Source: Chitinophagales bacterium
GTDB lineage: Bacteria; Bacteroidota; Bacteroidia; Chitinophagales; UBA10324
NCBI GenBank assembly: GCA_025057275.1
Contig: JANWXQ010000028.1
Location: 1-64,000 of the forward strand
Direction of reading: 5' to 3'
Length of the DNA: 64,000 nucleotides
Below are positions 44,382 through 52,523 of this stretch, in pieces (within the stretch, counting starts at the first letter, position 1; each line of letters begins with the position of its first letter). Made by a program: the position numbers and the translations under genes. A model generated the notes under the pieces. That model ran no database searches and was not told the origin of the DNA. It saw only the letters and a program-made list of their open reading frames with translations.

Positions 44382-45515
44382 ATGGCAGGCATTTACGTAC
44401 ACATTCCCTTTTGCCGTCAGGCCTGCTCGTATTGCAACTTTTATTTCACCACTTCGCAGCGGATGCGCAATGAACTGGTGGATGCCCTAGTTCAGGAGGC
44501 TGCTCTGCAGCAGTCGTATCTGGAACCCGGCGAGGTGGAAACAGTGTATTTGGGCGGTGGCACTCCATCATTGCTCACCGGCGAGACTTTGCAGCGGTTG
44601 TTTGATGCTTTATTCCGTCATTTCCCCATCCGTGAGAATGCAGAAATTACCCTGGAAGCAAATCCCGATGACCTGACAGAAGAAAAAATCCGCGAACTGC
44701 GCACCCTGCCGGTGAACCGGCTCAGTATCGGCATCCAGTCGTTTGATGATTCTACATTGAAAGAGCTTAACCGCAGCCACACGGCCGAGCAGGCGGTAGC
44801 TGCGGTGAAACGTGTCCAGGATGCCGGATTTCAGAACATCAACGTGGACTTGCTTTACGGCCTTCCCGAACTGTCCATACCCAAATGGCGGGAAACTTTG
44901 CAGCGGGCGTTGGAACTTCAGGTAACACATCTGAGTTGCTATGCCCTGACGGTGGAACCGCGCACCGCTCTGGCGTACCGGCAGGCTGCGGGACGCTGGA
45001 AACCGGCCGATGACGAACTGGCAGCCCGGCATCTGGAATACCTGATGAAGGCCATGCGTCAGGCCGGATGGTTGCATTATGAAATTTCTAATTTTTCCTG
45101 TTCCCCGCAATACATCAGCCGGCACAACAGCTCCTATTGGCTGGGAACACCCTACCTGGGCCTGGGTCCTTCTGCTCATTCATACAACGGACATTCGCGC
45201 CAATGGAACGTTTCAGACGTGCGCCGTTATGTGCAAGCCATCGCTGCAGGACGCATTCCCTGCGAAAAAGAAATCCTACATCCGCATCAACGCATCAGCG
45301 AACAACTGCTGACCCGTCTGCGCACTGTATGGGGCTTCTCTTTGCAGGATGTGCCAGAGGATGAGCGAAAAAAAATGGAAATGCGCTTCGTGCCCTGGGT
45401 TCAAGGGGGCTGGCTGATTAAGGATCAGGATGTGCTGTATCTGACCGACAGAGGAAAACTCATTGCCGACCGAATTATTCTGGACCTGATGCCTGATGTG
45501 CCTGATGATTTCTGA
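44382..45515 (+). CDS. hemW: HemW, radical SAM haem chaperone (coproporphyrinogen III oxidase-like)
   Basis: A 377-residue radical SAM protein. The N-terminus IYVHIPFCRQACSYCNF has the CxxxCxxC 4Fe-4S motif plus the GGGTPSLL SAM-binding loop, and the HemW-typical RLSIGIQSFDD and YGLPELSIPKWRETL are present. A conserved C-terminal HemW domain follows (LTRLRTVWGFSL...). HemW binds haem and delivers it to respiratory enzymes, rather than acting as true HemN. It is divergent from the Omp85 gene and is followed by an unrelated convergent cargo gene 19 bp away. Confidence 0.94.
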   Translation: MAGIYVHIPFCRQACSYCNFYFTTSQRMRNELVDALVQEAALQQSYLEPGEVETVYLGGGTPSLLTGETLQRLFDALFRHFPIRENAEITLEANPDDLTEEKIRELRTLPVNRLSIGIQSFDDSTLKELNRSHTAEQAVAAVKRVQDAGFQNINVDLLYGLPELSIPKWRETLQRALELQVTHLSCYALTVEPRTALAYRQAAGRWKPADDELAARHLEYLMKAMRQAGWLHYEISNFSCSPQYISRHNSSYWLGTPYLGLGPSAHSYNGHSRQWNVSDVRRYVQAIAAGRIPCEKEILHPHQRISEQLLTRLRTVWGFSLQDVPEDERKKMEMRFVPWVQGGWLIKDQDVLYLTDRGKLIADRIILDLMPDVPDDF

Positions 45516-45534
45516 TCCGTTCTGCTATCCCAGG

Positions 45535-47679
45535 CTAATGCGCAACGACCACGCGGCGATTGATGGTGCGATCGGACAGGATGGCCTGCACCACATAAAC
45601 GCCCGAAGGCAACAAATCGCCATGAGGTCCCACGGCTTGCCAGTCAAACTCATGCGTCCCAGCCTCCAATGTGCCATCAAACAAAGTTGCTGCCGGCATT
45701 CCGTTAGGCTGAAATACTGAAACGCGTACCCGCTCGGTTTGCCTGATGTTTAGACTTATTGTTCCCCTTGAGTGGAGGGGAGAGGGATAAACCTGAAGGG
45801 TCGGTTCAGCCATTGGGTTCCCCGCTTGAACATTTTGTGCTTTGACACACGGGCCAACAGTCTGCGTGCTGATGTTGACAACCAGGGTGTTTCCGGTTTT
45901 CAGGAATTTGACATTGGGAATGGTGACCGGACCGCCGGTATAAACCAGACTGCCGGAACCAATGATGGCATTGTTGTTATCGAAGTTGGTCCAGACCAGG
46001 GTTTGGCCAACGAGCGGCTTAAACTGCTGCGTGCGACGAAGCACCACATCGGCACGGCAGGAATCAAACTGGCGGGCGTCAGCCACACCGCCTACATAAA
46101 GGGTGCGCAAATAGCAGTAAATGCTATACGTGCAGGCGTTATCCACGATACTGGTGTAGTCCCAATCCATATACGCATTGTAAGCGCCGTAAGGATCTCC
46201 GTCGGAAGCATTGCCATTCCCCGGATTGTGGTTGCTGGTGCTGTAGCGGAAAGCCGGATACGACCTGTTGTTGGCAAAGCGCAAAAAGTCGGGAAACGTT
46301 TCGGCGTCAGTGAAATCCGCCTTTTTTCCATTGTGTTTGCGCCGATCCCAGTACCACAAACCGCCGTGAGGATAGCGGTTCAGCGTGTCGTACCATTTGA
46401 TACTGCCCACCCAACCGATTTTGGTGTCATCGCGTCCATGAATGCCCTGTCCAAAAGGAATGTGGGCATTACGGTGCATGTTGTAGTAGGTACGGGAATC
46501 GGTAAAATCCCAAATAAGGATGGAATCGTTGGTGCCGGGATAGGTAACATCAGTGGGCAGGTCGCTGCTGGCCTTGCAAAACGTGTATTCCCTGCGGTCG
46601 CCGCTGACGGTTTTATAGAAAACCGGAGCAACGATCACGTAAAAAGCAGAGACCAAGTCAGGATTGTTCAAGGCAGTGATCATGGCGCCAAAACCGTTAT
46701 GCGACTTGCCCCGCATATAAACGCGATTACTGTCTACCCCCGGCTGGCGCCTGGCCCATAGCAGGATTTCGCGCAGGCGCTTCTGGGTGAAGGTATGCAC
46801 CACTCCGCTGGTCACTTTCGGATTGAGCGAATTCTGAACATACATATTGTAGCTGTTGTTATATCCGATCCAATAGGTATTGCTTCCATTAGGCATCCAG
46901 TCGTCGGGTTGCAGCATGTTGCAGTTGGTGCACAGGTCGTCGGGGATTTTTTTTATCGGGCTTTGGTCAGCGAAATTGACAAACAGGGGCTGACCTTCGG
47001 TATTGCCTCGCTTCTGCAGCGTGAACATGTAGCCGTAGCTGCCCACGTTGTTGAACGCCGGCCACAGCGGAGTGCTGTAATTATCTCCCCATACGACGTA
47101 TTCATAACTGATGTCGCCATTGCTCTGGTTGGTAATGGTTTGCAGCACGGGTTGCGGTTTGGCTACATATTCCTGAACTCCGTTAATCAACGAGTTGACT
47201 CCGGGCAAAATGGTTTTGTCTTCGATGCCGGTATTCAGATCGGTAACCGTGATGGCATAATAAAAGATGCCATCGGATGTGGTGGTAGCTACGTAAAGTC
47301 CCCGGTCAGAAGCCAGCGCGGCCTGTCCTTCCGTAATAACAAGGAAAAAATCTTTATTCTTTAAAGTGCTTTTGCGAACATTTTTTCCTGAATGATCCCG
47401 GACAAAACCACGATAGGTGCTGCTGGTGAGCTGCGCGGAACTGGTGATCGGATCTGTTGAACGATATAGGTTGTACTGCAGGTTGACAGCAGCGGGATTT
47501 TTCCATGTAAGAAAAACCTGACCAAAACGATAAAAGGCTGACAGCTCGCTTACTGTGTAAGCCGCAAGCCAAAACGGCTTCCACACCAGGAAAACAGCAG
47601 AAACGCAGAAAGCAAAAAAACCAGATTTACATCGGCGGAGCAGCAGTATGCGGGGCAGGAACAGTGAGAGGGTCGGCAT
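45535..47679 (-). CDS. Exported alpha/beta-hydrolase-like protein with type IX sorting domain
   Basis: A 714-residue secreted protein. After a long hydrophobic N-terminus there is a fibronectin-III-like segment (LSAFYRFGQVFLTWKNPAAVNLQYNLYRS). A large central region follows whose VYMRGKSHNGFGAMITALNNPDL stretch resembles a serine-hydrolase nucleophile elbow and helix. The C-terminus (VRVSVFQPNGMPAATLF ... LPSGVYVVQAILSDRTINRRVVVAH) is a type IX sorting domain. The enzyme class is not certain because the elbow reads GKSHNG rather than GxSxG. No close named family is recognised. It faces hemW. Confidence 0.75.
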   Translation of the reverse strand: MPTLSLFLPRILLLRRCKSGFFAFCVSAVFLVWKPFWLAAYTVSELSAFYRFGQVFLTWKNPAAVNLQYNLYRSTDPITSSAQLTSSTYRGFVRDHSGKNVRKSTLKNKDFFLVITEGQAALASDRGLYVATTTSDGIFYYAITVTDLNTGIEDKTILPGVNSLINGVQEYVAKPQPVLQTITNQSNGDISYEYVVWGDNYSTPLWPAFNNVGSYGYMFTLQKRGNTEGQPLFVNFADQSPIKKIPDDLCTNCNMLQPDDWMPNGSNTYWIGYNNSYNMYVQNSLNPKVTSGVVHTFTQKRLREILLWARRQPGVDSNRVYMRGKSHNGFGAMITALNNPDLVSAFYVIVAPVFYKTVSGDRREYTFCKASSDLPTDVTYPGTNDSILIWDFTDSRTYYNMHRNAHIPFGQGIHGRDDTKIGWVGSIKWYDTLNRYPHGGLWYWDRRKHNGKKADFTDAETFPDFLRFANNRSYPAFRYSTSNHNPGNGNASDGDPYGAYNAYMDWDYTSIVDNACTYSIYCYLRTLYVGGVADARQFDSCRADVVLRRTQQFKPLVGQTLVWTNFDNNNAIIGSGSLVYTGGPVTIPNVKFLKTGNTLVVNISTQTVGPCVKAQNVQAGNPMAEPTLQVYPSPLHSRGTISLNIRQTERVRVSVFQPNGMPAATLFDGTLEAGTHEFDWQAVGPHGDLLPSGVYVVQAILSDRTINRRVVVAH

Positions 47680-47946
47680 GGGCTAAAATGGGGGTTGGAG
47701 GGAAAAGGAAACAAAGCTGAGGCAACATGGCGGATGTTTTCATCTGAATCAACCCGCTCTGTTTTGGGCGAGGCCATGTAAGGTAAAAAAATCCCTTTGG
47801 AAAGACGAGTGGAAAGCGACATGCTGTTTCTATCCAAGCAAAACAGCACGAGCAGATGAGCGCCGCTGTCCAGCAACCAATGGCCTGGAAGCTCAAGTAA
47901 AAAACAGAGAAAAGGTTGAAAGCCAAAAGGTTCATGGAATAATTGT
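47680..47946. other. Intergenic stretch with no supported gene
   Basis: Part of the 323-bp gap between the exported hydrolase and the Crp-like gene. Three ORF-track entries cover it (47550-47876, 47627-47935, 47943-48266). Their translations are low-complexity or shadow real genes, and none has a domain or a plausible start. I see no clear promoter for the hydrolase gene here. Confidence 0.5.
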
Positions 47947-48001
47947 CCGGGCTTTTACGAAAAAGGAGGCGCGGGGTTGCAATTTACGCGCCGCAGCCCG
48001 G
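47947..48001 (-). terminator. Nested inverted repeats, probable terminator of the Crp-like gene
   Basis: An outer CCGGGC/GCCCGG pair (47947-47952 and 47996-48001) encloses an inner GGCGCG/CGCGCC pair (47968-47973 and 47987-47992). On the minus strand the inner GC stem is followed by TCCTTTTTCG. This fits an intrinsic terminator right after the Crp-like stop at 48003. The outer arms could form an alternative fold. Confidence 0.5.
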
Positions 48002-48002
48002 C

Positions 48003-48668
48003 TTAAACTGTAGGAGCTTTGGCTTCTTCACCAAAAAACGGGCGAAGCAGTTTAATCTCGTTGCGATACAAAATCAACTGATGCATGTTTTCAAACTGTT
48101 TCAATATCCGGGAAATCACCACGCGTGTGGTGCCCAGATCGGAGGCAATCTGCTGATGCGAAACTTTAATTACGCTGCTATGGGCATGCCGGCTTTTGTC
48201 CAGCAGGTAGTTTTTCACCCGCTGATCCAGATGACCGAAAGCGATGAGATCAATGGATTGCAGTAATTCGTTAAACCGTTGCATAAATCCGTCAAAGATG
48301 TACGACCGCCAGGAGGGATAGGTACATATCCATTCATCCAACTTGGCATGAGGGATGGTGATGAGCTGGCCGTCTTCTTCAGCAATCGCTTTTACTTCGC
48401 TTTTGCGGGCATGCATGCAGCAGCTGTAGGCCATGCTGCAGCTGTCCGTAGCCGACAGATAATAAAGCAGAATTTCTTTTCCTGATTTATCCAGCCTGTA
48501 CACCTTAACTGTTCCGCTGAGAATTATAGGCATAGCGCGGATGTACTTGCCGTAATCCATAATCACTTCGCCCTCGCGGAACTCCCGTATTTCGCCGCAC
48601 TCCAGCAAATCCCGAAGCAGCGGTTCTTCAAATATCCCTTTAAACCTGGCAGTAACTAATTCCTGCAT
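48003..48668 (-). CDS. Crp/Fnr family transcriptional regulator with Cys cluster
   Basis: A 221-residue regulator with an N-terminal cyclic-nucleotide-binding fold (about 20-130) and a C-terminal winged helix-turn-helix whose recognition region is VSHQQIASDLGTTRVVISRILKQFE. It has cysteines at 77, 83 and 84 (DSCSMAYSCC) plus Cys24, unlike the Fnr N-terminal Cys motif. These could bind a metal, or react with persulfide or oxygen (inference). It has its own promoter and a terminator-like structure, and lies 144 bp downstream of the sulfur operon end. It is the natural candidate for controlling that locus. Confidence 0.88.
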   Translation of the reverse strand: MQELVTARFKGIFEEPLLRDLLECGEIREFREGEVIMDYGKYIRAMPIILSGTVKVYRLDKSGKEILLYYLSATDSCSMAYSCCMHARKSEVKAIAEEDGQLITIPHAKLDEWICTYPSWRSYIFDGFMQRFNELLQSIDLIAFGHLDQRVKNYLLDKSRHAHSSVIKVSHQQIASDLGTTRVVISRILKQFENMHQLILYRNEIKLLRPFFGEEAKAPTV

Positions 48669-48684
48669 TATCGGTGAGCTCGCT

Positions 48685-48692
48685 CAAATATA
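48685..48692 (-). promoter_or_regulatory. -7 element (TATATTTG) for the Crp-like gene
   Basis: Perfect TAnnTTTG on the minus strand with a predicted leader of about 10 nt. The adjacent sequence ATATTTTGCAAACGGTATAT is partly symmetric and could be an operator. Confidence 0.45.
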
Positions 48693-48812
48693 CCGTTTGC
48701 AAAATATCATATTTACTGCCCTGCTTGGGCATCCGCAGAAAAAGTGTTTTCAGAGTTTAACAAATTGTTGCTCCAGCCAGCCGCTCGCTGCAGGGCAGCA
48801 TTAGCCCAAGAC

Positions 48813-49229
48813 TCAGAAACCTGATTTGATGTAGCTCCACCCTTCGTCCTGACGTTTGGCAATATGCAGAATGGCCGAAGGCACAAAGCCCACATCGCTC
48901 AGTATTTGCTCTTTGGAAACCTTGCGCTCTTTCATGGAAAATTCGCAGGCGCTGAATTGTACACCCCGGGCATGAAATTGCTTGATGCGATCGGCAACGA
49001 CGGAATGCTGCTGATGCACCATATCTAAGCCAGGTCCGTGACAAACCACCTCAATGCGTACATCAGGCTGAAGGCTGGTAATGTTTCCCAACTGCCGCAT
49101 CAGCGCTTTATGCGCCAGCGTGTCGCCGGTCATCATCTGAAATACGATACGCGGAGGTTGTTGCGCGGTTTGTGCCACGGCAAAACCAGCCGCCAGAAGC
49201 AGAAGTAAAACACTAAACGTTCGTTTCAT
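48813..49229 (-). CDS. Exported DsrE-family protein
   Basis: A 138-residue DsrE/DsrF-like protein starting at the ATG at 49229. The long ORF-track extension lies inside the SoxB-like gene. It has a cleavable signal peptide (MKRTFSVLLLLLAAGFAVAQ), so it acts in the periplasm, unlike cytoplasmic DsrEFH or TusBCD. Two cysteines are notable: VCHGPGLDM and GVQFSACEFSMKER. The second aligns with the sulfur-carrying Cys of the family. It is the last gene of the run, 14 bp after the SoxB-like gene. The likely role is binding or relaying sulfane sulfur, inferred from fold and context. Confidence 0.82.
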   Translation of the reverse strand: MKRTFSVLLLLLAAGFAVAQTAQQPPRIVFQMMTGDTLAHKALMRQLGNITSLQPDVRIEVVCHGPGLDMVHQQHSVVADRIKQFHARGVQFSACEFSMKERKVSKEQILSDVGFVPSAILHIAKRQDEGWSYIKSGF

Positions 49230-49243
49230 GACAAGGAATTTTT

Positions 49244-50941
49244 TTATCGGAACTGATAAGGCACACCGGTAACCTGAGTGAGCAGCGTTGCCGGAGCATC
49301 CAAAGCTATGGCATTGCGGCGAGGCTCCGGCGTTACGGGGGAATGCTCTTTCAGGTAGTCGCGCATGACATCGTGAAGGGTATGTGGCCATAACCGGGGT
49401 TCCTGCACGTTGCTGATGCGACACAGCACGGTGTCGGGATCACCTTCGCGTTCGCAGGCGGCAATCGTGTAGTTGCGATCTTCCTGCAACGGAGCACCGC
49501 CTATGGTAACTTCCTGCACGCGTCTGCCTTTTTCCCCAAAGGCATAAAAGCGCACCTGCATGCCGTCAAACTTTACTAGCCAGCCCCCGAAGCGTTCTGA
49601 TGCATCGCGGGCAAAAACATTGTTCAGTTCTTTCTCCAGCCAATCCCGCAACTGCTTTCCGGTAACGCGGGCTGTTTTTACCGGACTGTCCACGGGCAGC
49701 ATATCGTACAGGTAACCGTTGGTGATAGGGATGTGTCCGGTGTGGTCCCGGGTGCTGCGCGGCGGACAGAAACGAAAGCCGTTTGACAGAACCACATCCA
49801 CCTCAGGCAAGCGCCAGCGCAGGGCATCGAGGATGAGCGTATCTATCGGGTTTTCAATAACAAAATACCGATACAGCGGTATGGTGCTGTAGCCCACCAC
49901 CTGATGTATGCGGTTGCGAAAAGGTTTTTCTACCTGATCAATAAGGGACACCAGAGTACGGTCAGCACTGTAGGCAGAAGGGCTTATCTCCAGCAACCGA
50001 TATGCGTCGTGAACAACTTTTCCATCTTCAACAGAAAGCTGCAATTCGCCAACAAACGAGCCAAAGGCGCCGGGTTCCACCACCTTAGCATAAGTGCAGG
50101 ATATGGGTTCCCGCACCCGCTCGTGGGTATCGCCGCCCAGAATGTAATCCACCCCTTTGCAGGCTTCCTGATTGGCCAGATGAATTTGTTGCGAAAGGCC
50201 CAGATGAGCCAGGACAATGACGAAAGCGCATTGCTCCTGCTCGCGCAAAACCGAAACGTAATAGGCCAGATTGTCTTCCGGCTTGCTGTAGATAATCCCT
50301 TTGCTGTAACTAGGCGATTGCCGCAGCGGCACCAGGGGATCGGTGTACCCCAAAAATCCGATTTTCACTCCATTGACGGTCCATACGTAGTACGGCGGAA
50401 AAATCAGTTCTCCTTTTGTGCCATTGCCCTGATCATGATACATATTGGCGCACACCTTGGGCGCCCATAAGGAACCCAGCAGGCGCTGCATGTTTTTTTT
50501 GTAGTAGATCACTTCCCAGTTGCCGGGCAGGTAGAGATCATAACCCAGATTGTTAAGCAGGGGAAGCAGGGCAGCACCCTGGGTTTCCACGCTGAGCTGG
50601 CTGCCCTGAAACATATCGCCGGTGTCCGTGATAAACGTTAGCGGATTTTTTTTGCGGTAGCGTCGGAAGAACGTTGCCAGATGGGCATATCCGCCTGCCT
50701 TGCGAAAAACGGTCTTGTTCTGTTCCCAGAACAACTCATCGTGAGGATGAATCTGACAATGAACATCAGTGGTCTGCAGAATGGATACGGTAAACCGTCC
50801 GGGCCTGGGCACCACAGGGGGGGAGACCGGTAGGGTTTGTGTGTCAAGGGCCAAGGTTCGGGTAGGTCCTGCCGTCAGCAGGCCGGCTCCGCTAGCAAGG
50901 GCAAGGGTCTGCAGAAATTTTCGTCGGCTGTTGGCTTCCAT
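49244..50941 (-). CDS. Tat-exported SoxB-like metallohydrolase (5'-nucleotidase superfamily)
   Basis: A 565-residue protein with a twin-arginine signal (SRRKFLQTLALASGAGLL), then a calcineurin-like metallophosphatase domain and a C-terminal 5'-nucleotidase domain. Metal-site motifs are TTDVHCQ (D59, H61), TDTGDMFQG (D109), PGNWE (N141, W142) and VLAHLG (H246), but GGDTHE (D271, H273) where nucleotidases have GHTH or GHSQ. The Trp replaces the catalytic His of the GNHE motif, as in SoxB, which has GHWE. SoxB hydrolyses cysteine-S-sulfonate on SoxY. The protein follows a TsdA-like gene by 20 bp. A plain 5'-nucleotidase is less likely. A SoxB-type role is inferred and SoxYZ is not present here. 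Confidence 0.78.
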   Translation of the reverse strand: MEANSRRKFLQTLALASGAGLLTAGPTRTLALDTQTLPVSPPVVPRPGRFTVSILQTTDVHCQIHPHDELFWEQNKTVFRKAGGYAHLATFFRRYRKKNPLTFITDTGDMFQGSQLSVETQGAALLPLLNNLGYDLYLPGNWEVIYYKKNMQRLLGSLWAPKVCANMYHDQGNGTKGELIFPPYYVWTVNGVKIGFLGYTDPLVPLRQSPSYSKGIIYSKPEDNLAYYVSVLREQEQCAFVIVLAHLGLSQQIHLANQEACKGVDYILGGDTHERVREPISCTYAKVVEPGAFGSFVGELQLSVEDGKVVHDAYRLLEISPSAYSADRTLVSLIDQVEKPFRNRIHQVVGYSTIPLYRYFVIENPIDTLILDALRWRLPEVDVVLSNGFRFCPPRSTRDHTGHIPITNGYLYDMLPVDSPVKTARVTGKQLRDWLEKELNNVFARDASERFGGWLVKFDGMQVRFYAFGEKGRRVQEVTIGGAPLQEDRNYTIAACEREGDPDTVLCRISNVQEPRLWPHTLHDVMRDYLKEHSPVTPEPRRNAIALDAPATLLTQVTGVPYQFR

Positions 50942-50961
50942 GCTCTGATTCGTTTCGCAGC

Positions 50962-52059
50962 TTATTTCCCGCCCGGCTTGGCAGCGGTTGCAGCGAGAGC
51001 CTCACGTTTCTTCCGTTCCTCCTCAATGGGCTTCCACGGGCCGTATTTGTGTTGCTCTTCACTGAAGGAATCTGCATAAGGCCCAAAAGGATGATCTATC
51101 GGTTTTTTGGATATATCCGGCCAATCATGGGGAACAGGCAAATGCGGCCTGGGCTGAGAATTAACGTACGCTGCTACATCGTAAGCCTCTTCATCGGTTA
51201 ACAAAGGATTTTTAAAGGTGGCTCCCAGAGGCATATTGTTTTTCACAAACTTGGCAAAATGGGTAATGCGGTACAGTCCGGCTGCATCGTTATAGCTGTT
51301 CGGACCCCATAGCGGCGGATAAATGTATTCGGTGCTATCGGCATTGAGCAGGCCACTGCCGTCGGCCTGATGACAGCTCTGGCATTTGGCAACGTAGACC
51401 TCTTTACCGCGCTTCGGATCGGCGGCACGATCCAGAAAAGCCAAATCTTTCAATCCGGAACCTTCTGCGCGCTTACCTTTTTCCACGTTGCTGCCCAGGA
51501 ATTCTATGTAGGCTTTAATGGCCTGCATCTCGCGTCCCAGGGTGTCCAGGGGTTTTCCATTCAGGCTGCGCTGAATGCAGTCATTGACCCGCTTGTAGAT
51601 GTTTTCAATGCTGCCGCTGCGCGGACGGAATTTGGGATAGGTGGATGCGACGGAACCGTAGTTGTTTCCCCAGGGGCGGGTACCGGCGTCCAGATGACAG
51701 TTCTGGCAATTCATGCCATTGGTCATTTGCATGACCGAACCTTTCGGGCCCAGATACCGCGAGGTATGTGCAATCAGTTCACGGCCATAGGTTACCAGTT
51801 TCTTGTGCTCTTCATCAGCAATTTCGGAAAGATCAGGAGCGCGCCACAAAGAAGGATCATCAAAAAGATCGGCAGAAAGCAGCGAAGCTTCAGCCACTGC
51901 AGAGCCGGTTTGTTCCGTCACGGGAACCGAAGTGAAGTAGCCTTTATTCCAGCTCATGACCAATGCTGCAAAACCGATAATGAACGTTACAATCAACACA
52001 TGAAGACTGCGTTGCAGGCTGCGTAACGTTTGTTCGTTAAATGACTGTCGCCGTTCCAT
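50962..52059 (-). CDS. TsdA-like dihaem cytochrome c (thiosulfate dehydrogenase family)
   Basis: A 365-residue cytochrome c with an N-terminal membrane anchor (about residues 18-38) and two haem sites, CQNCH (118-122) and CQSCH (226-230). Between them lie CHLDAGTRPWGNNYGSVASTYPKFRPRSGS and RVNDCIQRSLNGKPL. Cys161 in the latter aligns with the unusual Cys axial haem ligand of TsdA, which oxidises thiosulfate to tetrathionate (and can run in reverse). A Met in NMPLGATF is a likely second-haem ligand. The tail of about 50 residues after the cytochrome fold is charged. It is encoded between a YeeE half-protein and the SoxB-like gene. Confidence 0.85.
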   Translation of the reverse strand: MERRQSFNEQTLRSLQRSLHVLIVTFIIGFAALVMSWNKGYFTSVPVTEQTGSAVAEASLLSADLFDDPSLWRAPDLSEIADEEHKKLVTYGRELIAHTSRYLGPKGSVMQMTNGMNCQNCHLDAGTRPWGNNYGSVASTYPKFRPRSGSIENIYKRVNDCIQRSLNGKPLDTLGREMQAIKAYIEFLGSNVEKGKRAEGSGLKDLAFLDRAADPKRGKEVYVAKCQSCHQADGSGLLNADSTEYIYPPLWGPNSYNDAAGLYRITHFAKFVKNNMPLGATFKNPLLTDEEAYDVAAYVNSQPRPHLPVPHDWPDISKKPIDHPFGPYADSFSEEQHKYGPWKPIEEERKKREALAATAAKPGGK

Positions 52060-52091
52060 CGCGTTTCTTTATTAGGGGAATGTAAATGCGA

Positions 52092-52505
52092 TCAGTGGGG
52101 CAGATAATTCTTAATCAGCCCGTAAACAAAAGTGCCCAGCAGGGCGAATGCAAATACAATCAGAAAAGACAAATAGCCATAGCCGATATTAACCACTACA
52201 GGTCCGGGGCAGGCTCCGCTCAGGGCCCAGCCCAGGCCAAATAAGGTGCCCCCCAGCACATAACGAAACACACTTTTTTCTTTCGGATAAAATACAATGG
52301 GATTGGCGCGGTAATCGCGGAGCCCCAAGCGCTTGATCAGGTACACTCCGGCCGTTCCGAGTGTAACGGCAACACCGATAATGCCATACATGTGGAACGA
52401 ATGAAACCGGAACATTTCCTGAATCCGGTACCATGACATGGCCTCCGATTTCACCATCACCACACCGAATAGGACGCCGAGCACAAGAAACGGTAGCTGC
52501 TTCAT
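52092..52505 (-). CDS. YeeE/YedE-family half-transporter (DUF6691)
   Basis: A 137-residue membrane protein with four helices and the motif LSGACPGP, the cysteine signature of the thiosulfate-channel (TsuA/YeeE) family. It corresponds to the C-terminal half of full-length YeeE. The ATG at 52505 is preferred over the TTG at 52517. It starts 18 bp after the partner half. Together the two probably form one pore for thiosulfate or sulfane sulfur. Confidence 0.9.
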   Translation of the reverse strand: MKQLPFLVLGVLFGVVMVKSEAMSWYRIQEMFRFHSFHMYGIIGVAVTLGTAGVYLIKRLGLRDYRANPIVFYPKEKSVFRYVLGGTLFGLGWALSGACPGPVVVNIGYGYLSFLIVFAFALLGTFVYGLIKNYLPH

Positions 52506-52523
52506 AGCCTTAAGCAATTATTA

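Noticed and set aside
45772-46761. 329-aa plus-strand ORF opposite the exported hydrolase
   Set aside because: Antisense shadow; no family signature.
47550-47935. Overlapping minus-strand ORFs of 102-108 aa upstream of the exported hydrolase
   Set aside because: Pro/Cys/Leu-rich low-complexity translations with no domain and no promoter; they overlap the hydrolase start region.
49230-49424. N-terminal extension of the DsrE ORF
   Set aside because: It lies inside the SoxB-like gene, and the signal peptide begins at the ATG at 49229.
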